A DNA stretch of 64,000 nt from Flavihumibacter cheonanensis (GTDB lineage Bacteria; Bacteroidota; Bacteroidia; Chitinophagales; Chitinophagaceae), in the NCBI RefSeq assembly GCF_022352215.1, contig NZ_JAKRWF010000001.1, positions 1 to 64,000 of the forward strand. The letters run 5' to 3'. The notes beneath the pieces are model-generated. The model had not been told where the DNA came from and ran no database searches. It saw only the letters and a list, made by a program, of their open reading frames with translations. The first letter of the stretch is position 1; each line of letters opens with the position of its first letter. Positions 1 to 9,300 of the stretch are shown here, piece after piece. The position numbers and the translations under genes are program-made.

Positions 1-55
1 ACTGAGTTGTTTGTAATTTTTTGACATAAGCAATCCAAAGATTGCACTACTCAGT

Positions 56-93
56 CAAATGACAAAATGACCTCAAAATCATTTTGTCATTTG
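56..93. repeat. 15-bp perfect inverted repeat (terminator-like hairpin)
   Basis: CAAATGACAAAATGA at 56-70 is matched exactly by its reverse complement at 79-93, with an 8-base loop; TTTTC follows on the + strand. It lies just past the stop codon of the minus-strand gene ending at 97, so it may work as a terminator, although no long T run follows it on the minus strand. Bases 1-55 hold further small symmetries: ACTGAGT at 1-7 against ACTCAGT at 49-55, and GCAATC/GATTGC at 30-45. No gene is visible in 1-96. Confidence 0.5.
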
Positions 94-96
94 TTT

Positions 97-534
97 TCAA
101 AAATTGCACTTATCTGTTGAACTCAGCTTTTGAATGATGGATTGAATTTCTTCTAAGGTTGCTTTTACTACTTTGGAGTTGGGTAACAGATTTTGTAACG
201 CTTCTTGCGAGCTGTTATAAGAATTGTTTAGCGAGATGACAATTTTCTGATTGGATACTTCCCGGATCTTCTCTGCGATTTCTTTTTCAGCCTGATAAGG
301 AACTGCCAAAATAATTAGGTCTGCCTCCCAGGAAGCATCTGTAGGACATTCCAGTACTTCCACTTCTGCAGAGGCTGTATTATTGGTTATGTCTTGTGCT
401 ACATTCTCTACCTTTTCTTTTTCATTGGCGATGAGCAGGAGCCGGTTATTCCCTTTGGCCAATATTTTGGATATTGCTGCACCCCTATTTCCGGATGCGC
501 CGATCACTGCTATGGTTTGTTTTGTGCTCATCAT
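97..534 (-). CDS. NAD(P)-binding Rossmann protein, F420-dependent NADP reductase-like, C-terminally truncated
   Basis: The N-terminus carries a dinucleotide-binding glycine motif (GASGNRG) after a first beta strand, then a Rossmann pattern continuing through LIILAVPYQAEKEIAE and ISLNN, as in NpdG/F420-dependent NADP reductase-like and NADP oxidoreductase families. Those proteins usually run past 200 residues and continue with KAFNT after the KVVKA segment; here KVVKA is followed by a short unrelated helical, charged tail and a stop, so about one third of the fold is missing. Two adjacent ATGs (534 and 531) are possible starts; AAGGAAG precedes them directly. A GTG 18 bases upstream is less likely. 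It may be a decaying gene or a rearranged 3' end. No function is assigned beyond nucleotide binding. Confidence 0.6.
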   Translation of the reverse strand: MMSTKQTIAVIGASGNRGAAISKILAKGNNRLLLIANEKEKVENVAQDITNNTASAEVEVLECPTDASWEADLIILAVPYQAEKEIAEKIREVSNQKIVISLNNSYNSSQEALQNLLPNSKVVKATLEEIQSIIQKLSSTDKCNF

Positions 535-636
535 CTTCCTTTTTGATAACACAAAGCTACTGCCACAGCAGGGCCTGCTCCATTACGTTGGAGCAAGAAA
601 TTCCCTTGATTTTAATCAATGACTGATAACTGCGAC

Positions 637-1218
637 TTATTTTTTACCTGATACCCGTCCGCGTACTCTGCTAAGTGTTTCCGGCGTAAGACCCATATAG
701 GAGGCAATCATGTGTTGAGGTACACGCTGAACGATGCTAGGATAGAGGGCAATGAGATTCTTGTATCGTTCTTCAATTGGTAAACTGATAATCGATGTAA
801 GTCTTCTTTGCAGCGCGATATATGCACCGGTTATTTGCAGGCGGATATAGGTTTCATATTTCGGTACTTTTTGCAGCAGTTCTTCATGTGCCGCTTTACT
901 GATCAGGACCAGTTCGGCATCTTCTATCGCATCTATATGATACGTTGCTGGTTCGCCCGTGAGAAAACTGTACAGATCAGAGATGGTCCATCCTTCCAAC
1001 GCAAACTGCGTGATACGTTCCGTTCCGGCGTCATCTATTACATAAGATTTCAGCGCGCCTTTTTCTACAAATGCGATGTATTTGCAGATATCCCCTTCCT
1101 GCAGCAGGTATTGTTTCTTGCGTAATTTCTTAGGGGTGAGAAAGGTTTTAATAGTTTCCTGCTCCTCTGAAGTTAAAGGAACTTTTTCATTGAATGCCTG
1201 GAAAAAGAGTTCGTACAT
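637..1218 (-). CDS. Crp/Fnr family transcriptional regulator
   Basis: This 193-residue protein has a cyclic-nucleotide-binding-type beta barrel (about residues 25-120, with LLQEGD and VEKGALKSYVIDDAG) and a short C-terminal helix-turn-helix (RVPQHMIASYMGLTPETLSRVRGR). This is the common Bacteroidota Crp/Fnr form with a compact DNA-binding end. No cysteine cluster for an Fe-S centre is seen, so it is not an FNR-type oxygen sensor by sequence; the effector is unknown. It lies 11 bp downstream of the OsmC-ferredoxin gene on the same strand, so the two are probably co-transcribed. A second, broken paralogue lies at 12804-13391. Confidence 0.9.
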   Translation of the reverse strand: MYELFFQAFNEKVPLTSEEQETIKTFLTPKKLRKKQYLLQEGDICKYIAFVEKGALKSYVIDDAGTERITQFALEGWTISDLYSFLTGEPATYHIDAIEDAELVLISKAAHEELLQKVPKYETYIRLQITGAYIALQRRLTSIISLPIEERYKNLIALYPSIVQRVPQHMIASYMGLTPETLSRVRGRVSGKK

Positions 1219-1229
1219 GATCAGCAGTT

Positions 1230-1871
1230 CTATACTTTTTTATTATCAATAAATACCAGCGCGCCGGACGGGCACCTCTTTACCTGTTCTTCCACTCGCT
1301 CTTTATCTGCTCCCTCCGGCTCAATCCATTTTTTCTGTGTCGGCTTAAACACCTGGGGCAACTGTTTCCAGCAACGGGTGGAGTGCTGACAGAGTTCCGG
1401 TTTCCATTCAACGGTTACTTCTTCCGTACTGTAGCGGATGGTTTTGGTTTCGGGTTCCCGGAAGGCAAACATGCGGACTTTGACTTCGCCCTGTAAAATT
1501 TTGCTAACGGGACAATTTTTAGCAATCTCCTGCAGGCGCAAACGCTGGTCATCCGGTACCCCGGCAGGAAAAATCAAATCACAATCGATATAACTGGTGA
1601 TCACTTCATTTTTTGTTTCCTGGTACATATTGGCATGAATCGTCAGATTGGGAATATCCCATTGCTTACGATCGATATACATGCGAAGCGTTATCAGTTT
1701 GCAGGAAATCAAAGAAGATAATAACAAGCTGTAGGGATCCGGTCCCGTATCTTTTCCTCCCAATGAAGCCGGCTCATCCGCAATGATTTTTCCATTCCGC
1801 CATTCAATGGTACACTGGTATTTTTCGGTTTCGATGGTGCCCATCAAAGGCTTTTCCATTTTGTATTGCAT
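1230..1871 (-). CDS. OsmC-family protein fused to a divergent 4Fe-4S mono-cluster domain
   Basis: Residues 1-140 form an OsmC/Ohr-type fold and keep both cysteines expected of the peroxidatic pair, one in SSLISCKLITLRMY and one in KNCPVSKIL. Residues from about 150 match the divergent ferredoxin domain seen in YjdI-like proteins: C-x5-C (CQHSTRC), then a long gap and CPSGAL near the end. The family suggests peroxide or organic hydroperoxide reduction, with the Fe-S domain a possible electron-delivery module; the electron route is inference. The ATG at 1871 is chosen because the frame upstream offers only a TTG at 1889; ATGs at 1859 and 1844 are alternatives. It is divergent from the gene at 1946 and followed by a Crp/Fnr gene. 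Confidence 0.85.
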   Translation of the reverse strand: MQYKMEKPLMGTIETEKYQCTIEWRNGKIIADEPASLGGKDTGPDPYSLLLSSLISCKLITLRMYIDRKQWDIPNLTIHANMYQETKNEVITSYIDCDLIFPAGVPDDQRLRLQEIAKNCPVSKILQGEVKVRMFAFREPETKTIRYSTEEVTVEWKPELCQHSTRCWKQLPQVFKPTQKKWIEPEGADKERVEEQVKRCPSGALVFIDNKKV

Positions 1872-1933
1872 AAACTTTCTAATTATCAAAAAGCTACTAT
1901 TTTTTGGCCTACTAGAAATATTAATTATTCGTC

Positions 1934-1941
1934 TATCTTTG
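1934..1941 (+). promoter_or_regulatory. Bacteroidota -7 element (TATCTTTG)
   Basis: TATCTTTG matches the Bacteroidota -7 consensus TAnnTTTG and sits 4 bases before the GTG start at 1946, predicting a very short or leaderless transcript. No TTTG is found at the usual -33 distance. Confidence 0.45.
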
Positions 1942-1945
1942 CGCT

Positions 1946-2311
1946 GTGAAAAAGTTGGTTACCTTCCTATTGCTCATCGTTCATATTAACGGGGCCATGT
2001 TTCTGCCGCAACAGCAGGAAGTGGATGTGTATGATCGCCATGGCCAGCAACTGGATGATATCAACTCCCTGGCTGAATTTCTTACGGAGGTGGTTTTTGG
2101 ATACGTGGATGATACCCCCGAAGATGAAGACAGCGACAACGGACAAAAGTTTCAGCAGTTGCAACTGGTCTATTATGACTATTTACCTCATTATGAGCTG
2201 ATTAATCCGGTTATTGGAGTATCGGGAAATACCCCTCCGGCTTATTACATCAATACCATGCTCGATCGTTTATCAGGCGATATTTTTTCTCCCCCTCCTG
2301 AACTGGCATAG
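1946..2311 (+). CDS. Small exported protein of unknown function ahead of an RND adaptor
   Basis: The product is 121 residues with a hydrophobic N-terminal segment (KKLVTFLLLIVHINGAMF) that looks like a signal peptide. The mature part is acidic (EDEDSDNG) and ends in SPPPELA; no known domain was recognised. A GTG start is used because no ATG lies upstream in frame and a TATCTTTG element sits directly before it. It precedes the efflux adaptor at 2387 by 75 bp on the same strand, as small exported proteins do in many Bacteroidota efflux operons, so a link to efflux or metal response is plausible but not shown. Confidence 0.6.
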   Translation: MKKLVTFLLLIVHINGAMFLPQQQEVDVYDRHGQQLDDINSLAEFLTEVVFGYVDDTPEDEDSDNGQKFQQLQLVYYDYLPHYELINPVIGVSGNTPPAYYINTMLDRLSGDIFSPPPELA

Positions 2312-2386
2312 TGTATTCTCTTAGAACGTATTTTTTGGTCCATCAGGCTCTAATCGCCTGTATTCTCTATTAATTTATTCAGTTTT

Positions 2387-3496
2387 ATGAATTATCATAT
2401 CTATCACCTTAACAGGTGGTGCACTATCCTGTTTACAGGTATAGCTTACTTATTGGTTTCCTGCACTTCAACTGAAAAACCAGCCACCGAAGAGAAAACA
2501 AATTTTCAGGTTATTCACCCGGTAAAACTCGATACCAGTTTTCAGAAAGAATATGTCGCTTCTATTCAATCTGTCCAACAGGTTGAAATTCGTTCCAGAG
2601 TAGCCGGATTTATTGAAAAGATCCTGGTTGATGAAGGGCAATCCGTTGCAGCCGGACAGGTTTTATTTCAGTTAAACAGTCGCGCTTTCCGGGAAGATTT
2701 ACTTAAATCCAGGGCACAATTGAAATCTTTGCAAGCAGAATTGAAAGCCGTAGAACTGGAGTTGCAGAATGCACAATTACTAACGGATAAGAACATTATT
2801 TCCAGTGCAGAAATTGATTTAATTAATGCAAAAAAGGCAGCTGCAGCAGCAAAAATTGAAGAAGCAACAGCTGCGGTATCACTGGCAGAATTGAATTTGT
2901 CCTTTACACAGATTCGGGCTCCTTTTGCAGGGAAGATCAACCGAATACCTAATAAAACCGGAAGTTTGGTAGACGAAGGGGCATTGTTGACTACTTTGTC
3001 GAATGACCAGGAAGTGTTTGCCTATTTCAATCTCTCTGAAAAAGAATACCTGGACATGCAAAAAGAAACCGGCACCCGCAATCTAAAGGTGTCGATGAAG
3101 CTGGCGAACGGTGAGCTTTATCCGGTAATGGGTACAGTTGAAACGATTGAATCGGAAATAAATCAGGCTTCCGGCACCCTTGCATTTCGGGCACGTTTTT
3201 CCAATAAAAAGGGTTGGTTGAAACACGGCGCTACTGCCAAAGTGATTCGGGAAATGGAAGTAAAAGAGGTATTCGCCATACCTCAACGGTCCACTTTTGA
3301 AGTGCAGGATCAGCTCAATGTCTATGTTGTTGATTCTGCCAACCGGGTACGAATAAGAAGAATTATTCCCAAAGGCCGGTTGCCTCATCTTTTCCTGGTG
3401 GAATCCGGAATTTCAGCCACTGACCGCATTATTTATGAAGGGGTACAGCTGGCACGGGAAGGCGAGCTGGTTCAACCGGAACTGGTGAAACGTTGA
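2387..3496 (+). CDS. RND efflux periplasmic adaptor (membrane fusion protein), AcrA/MexA type
   Basis: A lipoprotein signal ending in LLVSCTS anchors this 369-residue protein to the inner membrane. The first half of a lipoyl-type hairpin (VEIRSRVAGFIEKILVDEGQ) is followed by an Ala/Glu-rich coiled coil (about residues 105-165), the second lipoyl half (APFAGKINRI, near residue 180), a beta barrel and a membrane-proximal domain. Such adaptors bridge an inner-membrane RND pump to a TolC-type channel. Its pump should be the next gene, but that gene is only a fragment (3528-3980), so this adaptor is intact yet probably orphaned unless it pairs with another pump. Confidence 0.9.
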   Translation: MNYHIYHLNRWCTILFTGIAYLLVSCTSTEKPATEEKTNFQVIHPVKLDTSFQKEYVASIQSVQQVEIRSRVAGFIEKILVDEGQSVAAGQVLFQLNSRAFREDLLKSRAQLKSLQAELKAVELELQNAQLLTDKNIISSAEIDLINAKKAAAAAKIEEATAAVSLAELNLSFTQIRAPFAGKINRIPNKTGSLVDEGALLTTLSNDQEVFAYFNLSEKEYLDMQKETGTRNLKVSMKLANGELYPVMGTVETIESEINQASGTLAFRARFSNKKGWLKHGATAKVIREMEVKEVFAIPQRSTFEVQDQLNVYVVDSANRVRIRRIIPKGRLPHLFLVESGISATDRIIYEGVQLAREGELVQPELVKR

Positions 3497-3527
3497 TTTT
3501 TATTCTTCAACTTTAATTCAATCCTAC

Positions 3528-3980
3528 ATGACGGTCAAGTTTATACGCAGACCTCTCTTATCTATTGTCATATCTGTAATTATTGCACTGCTAGGAATTT
3601 TATCCTTGTTCCGGCTGCCCATGACCCAGTTTCCAAGTGTGGCTCCGCCAGAAGTAAATGTTACTGTGGAATATACCGGGGCCAACGCGGAAACGGTAAC
3701 CAAAGCAGCCCTTGTTCCATTGGAAAGAGCTATCAATGGCGTGCCCGGAATGAAGTATATGTCATCCGATGCCGGAAATGATGGAGTGGGAGTGGTACAG
3801 GTAATTTTTGAAATTGGAACAGATCCCGATGTGGCGGCAATCAATGTACAGAACAGGGTAGCAGCCGTTACCGCCGAACTACCAGCCGAGGTTACAAAGA
3901 ATGGGGTGAAAATTGCGAAGGAAGAAAATGCGATGTTGCTGTATCTGAATATCTACAGCAGTAACCCGGAACACCAGTAA
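3528..3980 (+). pseudogene. RND multidrug pump (AcrB/HAE1 type), N-terminal fragment ending in a premature stop
   Basis: The 150 residues match the start of a roughly 1,000-residue AcrB-type permease: the first membrane helix (IRRPLLSIVISVIIALLGIL), then QFPSVAPPEVNVTVEYTGA and the first porter-domain segment (NVQNRVAAVTAELPAEV). The frame ends at TAA 3978-3980. The same frame read past that stop gives KFLY, which I recall as typical of related pumps, so the TAA probably replaced a sense codon (GAA is one base away). Homology then stops within a few bases and another gene's sequence begins near 3994. The pump cannot function. It sits 31 bp after its adaptor gene. Confidence 0.85.
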
Positions 3981-3993
3981 AAATTTCTTTACA

Positions 3994-5145
3994 GCAAAAG
4001 CTGCGCTCAAGCTTTCTGAAAATCCCAATACGTTTTTATCTACAGTGCAGATTGGAATCACGCTGATCGGCATTCTGACCGGTATTTACAGTGGTGAAAA
4101 AATTACGGAAGATGTAAAAGCGTTTATAAGCAGTATTTCCTTTTTACAGCCTTATGCTGATACAGTTTCTGTTGCGGTGGTGCTGATCGTATTGACTTTT
4201 TTCTCCATCGTATTTGGAGAACTGATCCCTAAACGTATTGGCCTGATGTTCCCGGAAACTATTGCCAAACTGGTAGCGCAACCAATGAACCTGTTATCGG
4301 TAATTACAAAGCCATTCATCTGGCTGCTTACCATTACTAATAACTTTTTCCTGGGATTGTTTGGTTTGAAGAATAAGGAAGAAGGGATTGTTAGTGAAGA
4401 AGAAATCAAAGCCATCATTCAGGATAGTACAGACAGCGGAGAGATACAGGAGATTGAGCAGGATATTGTAGAAAGAGTGTTTGCGCTTGGTGATCGAAAA
4501 GTAAATGAATTAATGACACATCGAAGCGACCTGGTGTATATGGATTACAAAGATGAACTTACAGAAATAGCCAGAAAAATTTCAGAGGAGCCTCATTCGG
4601 TATATCCGGTTATCCAGGGTTCACTTGATAAAATTAAAGGGGTTATTTCGGTAAAAGATTTGTTTCCGGTGATCTGCGGTAGACAGGCATTTGAAATTGA
4701 TCAGTTTATTCGCCAGCCGCTTTATCTGCATGGTTCTACTCCGGCTTACAGGGTGCTGGAGAAATTTCGGAAAGAAAAAATGCATGTTGGATTGGTAATT
4801 GATGAATATGGGGCATTGGAAGGACTTGTTACAATGGATGACATTCTGGATGCACTGGTAGGAGATGTCACAGAATACAACCAGGCCGAATATGCAATTA
4901 TTGAAACTGGACTTGATCAGTGGGTTGCAGACGGTCAGTATTCTTATTTTGAGTTCCTGCATTTTTTCTCCATTGAAGAAACCGATCAGGATAGTGATTT
5001 CAATACACTGGGAGGCTTTCTGCTACAGGAACTGGATCATATTCCAGCAGTAGGTGAAAAATTAAACTGGAATGGTTTAGGTTTCGAAATTCTGGAGATG
5101 GATCATCTCCGCATTGAAAAAATCAGGATTAAAAAATTATCATAA
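3994..5145 (+). pseudogene. CNNM/HlyC-CorC family membrane protein with CBS domains, 5'-truncated
   Basis: Reading from 3994 gives AKAALKLSENPNTFLSTV and then membrane helices, followed by two CBS repeats (about 4500-4850, including VIDEYGALEGLVTMDDILDALVGDV) and a C-terminal CorC/HlyC transporter-associated domain (DFNTLGGFLL). Family members begin with a membrane helix and roughly 40 further residues (ending like ARK...N) that are absent here. The only in-frame start is GTG at 4045, inside the DUF21 membrane domain. The 5' end has been replaced by RND pump sequence, so expression and folding are doubtful. Intact relatives are linked to Mg or Co export. Its stop overlaps the TolC gene end at 5140-5145 on the other strand. 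Confidence 0.85.
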
Positions 5146-6318
5146 CTGGTATTTGAAAAGCCTGGCTAAGGTTTGCTGGTATTCATGTTCCAATCGTAAA
5201 TACATATCAACCGCCTGGTAATAGTAGGACTCTTCCATGAAATATTGAATAACAGTAATTTGGCCAAGCTGAAGTGCTTTGTTCAACAGGTATTCATTGT
5301 TCAGGGAATCAAGGGTCGACTTATAATTTTTCATTGCAGTTTCCCGCACTGCCAGTTGTTCATAGAGTTGCTGGTGTTCCTTGCTATGTTCAAGGCGACT
5401 GCTAATTTCTAATTGCTGTGCATGCTCTGCCTGCTTTCTGGCGGCTTCCAGTCTGCCCCGGTTTTCCCAAAGCGGAATGACAATGCCTCCATGAATTCCC
5501 TTGTAGCTTTGCCCGAGTATTCCCTGAGAATGGTATCCGGCTTCGAACTTGGGCAGATTCAATGCTTTCTGTACCAGCACCTGTTGCTGGCTGATGATCT
5601 TTTCCTGCTCCAACGATTGGATGACAGGATCATTCGCTTCAATTATACTATCTATCCATTCGAAATTAGGTATGTCCGGATATGCCGGGTAGCTGCTGTC
5701 TTTAAAATGGAAGGTGGTTCCACCATTTAATTCTGCAAGTTTGGTATGGATTATTTGTTGTTCATTTTCAAGTAAGGCCAGTTCATTTTGTATGGTCACC
5801 AACTGCAACCGGGCCTTGTTATAATCAAGAATGGTAACGGCAGCCTGTTCCAGTTTTTTAGCATAGTCAGTAACCAGTTTTTGAGTTTTTGTCAGTCTTG
5901 CCTGAACTATGTTTCGTTTTTTGTTCAGATAAATCAATTGAATCAGCTGCAGTTTGGCTTCCAGCAAAATAGTTTGCTCATAGGCCCGGAGATAGGGTTG
6001 CGATTGATTGATCTGCAGCTGCGATACTGTTTTCTTTCTTTTATACACAGATGGAAAATCAAGTCGCTGGGTAATAGCAAAATCCCGTTGATTGCCTGCG
6101 CCTGCTGGCGAGCCAAACATGTAATCATATTCAACCAATGGATCAGTAATTGTTAAGCCTGTCTTCGATACTGCATTTTTTGCCGACCAGAATTTCTGGT
6201 TGGTTTTTATAGCCAGATTATTGATGCGAACAGCATCCAATGCCTGTTGCAGCTGTTCCTGCCCGTTCACTGTAAGAACTGAATTTAAAATGAAGCATCC
6301 AATGAAGAAGTATCGCAT
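5140..6318 (-). CDS. TolC-family outer membrane efflux protein (CzcC-like)
   Basis: The 392-residue product has a signal peptide (RYFFIGCFILNSVLTVNG) and the long, Gln/Glu/Leu-rich helical repeats of the OEP family, with two halves that would build the trimeric channel-tunnel. It is the last gene of the metal-type RND operon: its start lies 3 bp beyond the stop of the pump gene, so translation is probably coupled. In the envelope it would form the outer-membrane exit duct for the pump at 6322-9402 and adaptor at 9414-10925. Its 3' end overlaps the convergent HlyC-like remnant by 6 bp. Confidence 0.88.
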   Translation of the reverse strand: MRYFFIGCFILNSVLTVNGQEQLQQALDAVRINNLAIKTNQKFWSAKNAVSKTGLTITDPLVEYDYMFGSPAGAGNQRDFAITQRLDFPSVYKRKKTVSQLQINQSQPYLRAYEQTILLEAKLQLIQLIYLNKKRNIVQARLTKTQKLVTDYAKKLEQAAVTILDYNKARLQLVTIQNELALLENEQQIIHTKLAELNGGTTFHFKDSSYPAYPDIPNFEWIDSIIEANDPVIQSLEQEKIISQQQVLVQKALNLPKFEAGYHSQGILGQSYKGIHGGIVIPLWENRGRLEAARKQAEHAQQLEISSRLEHSKEHQQLYEQLAVRETAMKNYKSTLDSLNNEYLLNKALQLGQITVIQYFMEESYYYQAVDMYLRLEHEYQQTLARLFKYQL

Positions 6319-6321
6319 GTC

Positions 6322-9300
6322 TTATTTCTTATTATTTGAAAGGAAATAAACGATCGGAATTACAAAGAGATTAAGCAAGGTTGCACTCAGGAGTCCGCCC
6401 AGTATGACTTTAGCCATGGGGCTTTGGATTTCATTGCCTGGTAAATCGCCACCGAGCGCAAGTGGAATCAGCGCGAGCCCTGCAGTTAAAGCAGTCATCA
6501 AAATGGGAGATAAGCGGTCTTTCGATCCTTCGACAATTGCCCGCCTTAGTTCCATGCCTTCTGATTGCAGTGTTTTGTAATGGGATATAAGTAGTATACC
6601 ATTTCTTGTGGCAATCCCAAATAATGTGATAAAGCCAATTATTGCCGGAATGCTGATGATTCCTGAGCTGAAATAAATACTGAGTACACCGCCGATTAAA
6701 GCCAATGGCAAATTCAATAAGATGATTCCGGCTGTTTTCAAAGATTGGAATTCATGGTACAGCAGGAAGAATATAATAACTATGGCAAGAAGTGAGGTGT
6801 AGACCAGGGTTGCCGATGCTTCCTTCTCTGCCTCAAACTGTCCGCCGTATTCAATGCGGTATCCTTGTGGAAGTTGTAGCTTGCTGTTAACTTCCTGCTG
6901 AATGGCAGCTACGGCAGATTTCTGATCCCTTCCGGCTACATTTACCGATACAACTGTTTTTCTTTCAACATTTTCTCTGTTAATGGTATTCGGACCGGAT
7001 GCCGATACCAATTCTGCCACTGAACTCAGTGGAATTTTTTGTCCGTCAGCTGCATCGATAAGTGTATTCCTGAGTTTGTCCAGGCTTCCCCGATTACTGC
7101 TGTCGAATCTCAACACCAAATCGAATCGCTTGTTTTCATCATACACTTCTCCTACTTTTTCACCGGCAAATGCTACATCAATAAAATTGGTAAAATCTCC
7201 AATGGTGATGCCATAATAGGCCAGGCGTTCCCGGTTGGGCTTTATCTGGATTTGAGGAATTTCCACTTGTTGTTCCACACTGATATCAACGAGTCCGGGT
7301 ATGTTTTCAATAGCAGCTTTCACCTCGTTGGATAAGGAGAATAATTTATTCAGATCTGTGCCAAATAACTTGATAGCAATATTGGCCCGGGTACCTGATA
7401 ACATATGATCAATCCGGTGACCGATGGGTTGCCCGATGGTAATATTAACACCGGAAATCTCTTGCATTTTTTCTCTTACTTCCTCCAGGAATGCTTCTCT
7501 TGAACGGTCTTTCAGCACAAATGGAGCATCAATTTCAGAAGCATTTACACCTTGTGCATGCTCATCCAGTTCTGCCCGGCCGGTCCTGCGGGTTGTCATG
7601 CTGATCTCCGGAATGGTTAATAGTGCCTGTTCCACTTTAGTACCAATTGCATTGCTTTCTTCCAGTGAAATGCCAGGCAAACTGGTAGCACTGACCACCA
7701 GGGAACCTTCATTAAATTCTGGTAAGAAACTGCGACCCAGTTTGCTTAAGAGAAGGAGAGCACCAACAAAAAGCAGGAGGGCTGTAAATAAAATCGGTTT
7801 CGGAATTTTTAATGCCGGAATCAATAATTTTTCATAACCGGCTGTCAATTTCTGAACCAACCAGCTTTCTTTCTTTTGCTTTAGCAGCATTGATTCATTC
7901 GTAAGCAGGTAGCTGCACAATACCGGTGTAAGTGTAATGGCTACAATCAGGGAGGCAAATAATGCCACAATAAAGGAAATGCCTAACGGAGCAAGTAATC
8001 TTCCTTCCATACCCGAAAGAAAGAACAGGGGAAGAAAGGCAACGATGATAATAAAGGTTGCGTTAATAACAGAACTACGGATTTCAACAGACGCATCATA
8101 TATTACCTTAAGGTTCGATTGTCTTTGTTCAGGTGGTCTGCCAGCATTTTCTTTTAAGCGACGAAATACATTTTCCACATCAATAATGGCATCGTCTACC
8201 AGATCACCAATAGCAATTGCCATTCCTCCCAAACTCATGGTATTGATGGTGAAACCCATGAGTTTCAGCGCCAGAATGGCAGTAAGCAAACTGATTGGAA
8301 TAGCCAGCAGGGAAATCAGCGTGGCTCTTGTATTCATTAAAAACAGAAATAAAATCAGCACAACAAATAAGGACCCTTCCAGTAATACCTGTTTTATGTT
8401 ACCAATGGATGCATTGATAAAATCTGCCTGCCGGAATATTTTTGTATTGATGGTTAAATCTTTTGGGAGCGTCTTTTGTAAACCAGCAATCGCAGTGTCA
8501 ATCTGATCGGTCAGTTCCAGTGTATTGGTACCTGGCTGCTTCATAACAGTGAGAATCACAGCCGGCTCACCCTTAAAAGAGCCATCTCCGATTTTGACCG
8601 CCTCACCAATAACAATACTGGCTATATCTTCCAGTTTAACAGGCAGACCATTGGTGGTTTTGACAACTGATTTTCCCAGTTCCTGCAGCTCATTGGTGCG
8701 TCCAATTCCCCTGATGATGTATTCATTGCTGTATTCATTCATGAAGCCACCGGAGGCATTGAGGTTGGCTTGTTGGGCTGTTGTTAAAAGCTCTTCCAGG
8801 GTAATATTGTAATAGGCCATCTTTTGCGGGGAAGCCAGGACCTGGTATTGTTTGTAAGCGCCTCCGATCACAACCACCTGGGAAACTCCGCCAATGGAAA
8901 GTAATCGTGGCCGGATATTCCAGTCTGCAATGGTGCGTAGCTCCATCGGAGAGGTTTGGCTTCCGGTTACACTGATCAGCATAATTTCACCCATGATGGA
9001 GGATTGGGGAGCCATCACGGGTGCATTGACACCTGCGGGTAATTGATTGGCCAGCATGCCAAGTTTTTCACTAACAATCTGCCGGGCGCGATAAATTTCA
9101 GTACCCCAGTCAAACTCCACCCAAACAATGGAAATTCCTGCTGAAGAACTGGAACGCACTCTCCTTACATTGCCTGCCCCATTAACCGCAGTTTCAACCG
9201 GAAAACTTACCATTCGTTCCACTTCTTCGGGAGCCATTCCATGTGCTTCTGTGAGAATGACTACAGTGGGGGCTGTTAAATCCGGAAATACATCCACTTC

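Noticed and set aside
1-96. Insertion-element end suggested by ACTGAGT/ACTCAGT and hairpins
   Set aside because: No transposase, no target duplication visible; the window edge cuts the region.
7937-8506. Long open frame on the + strand inside the pump gene
   Set aside because: Antisense frame in a well-supported gene with no recognisable protein features.
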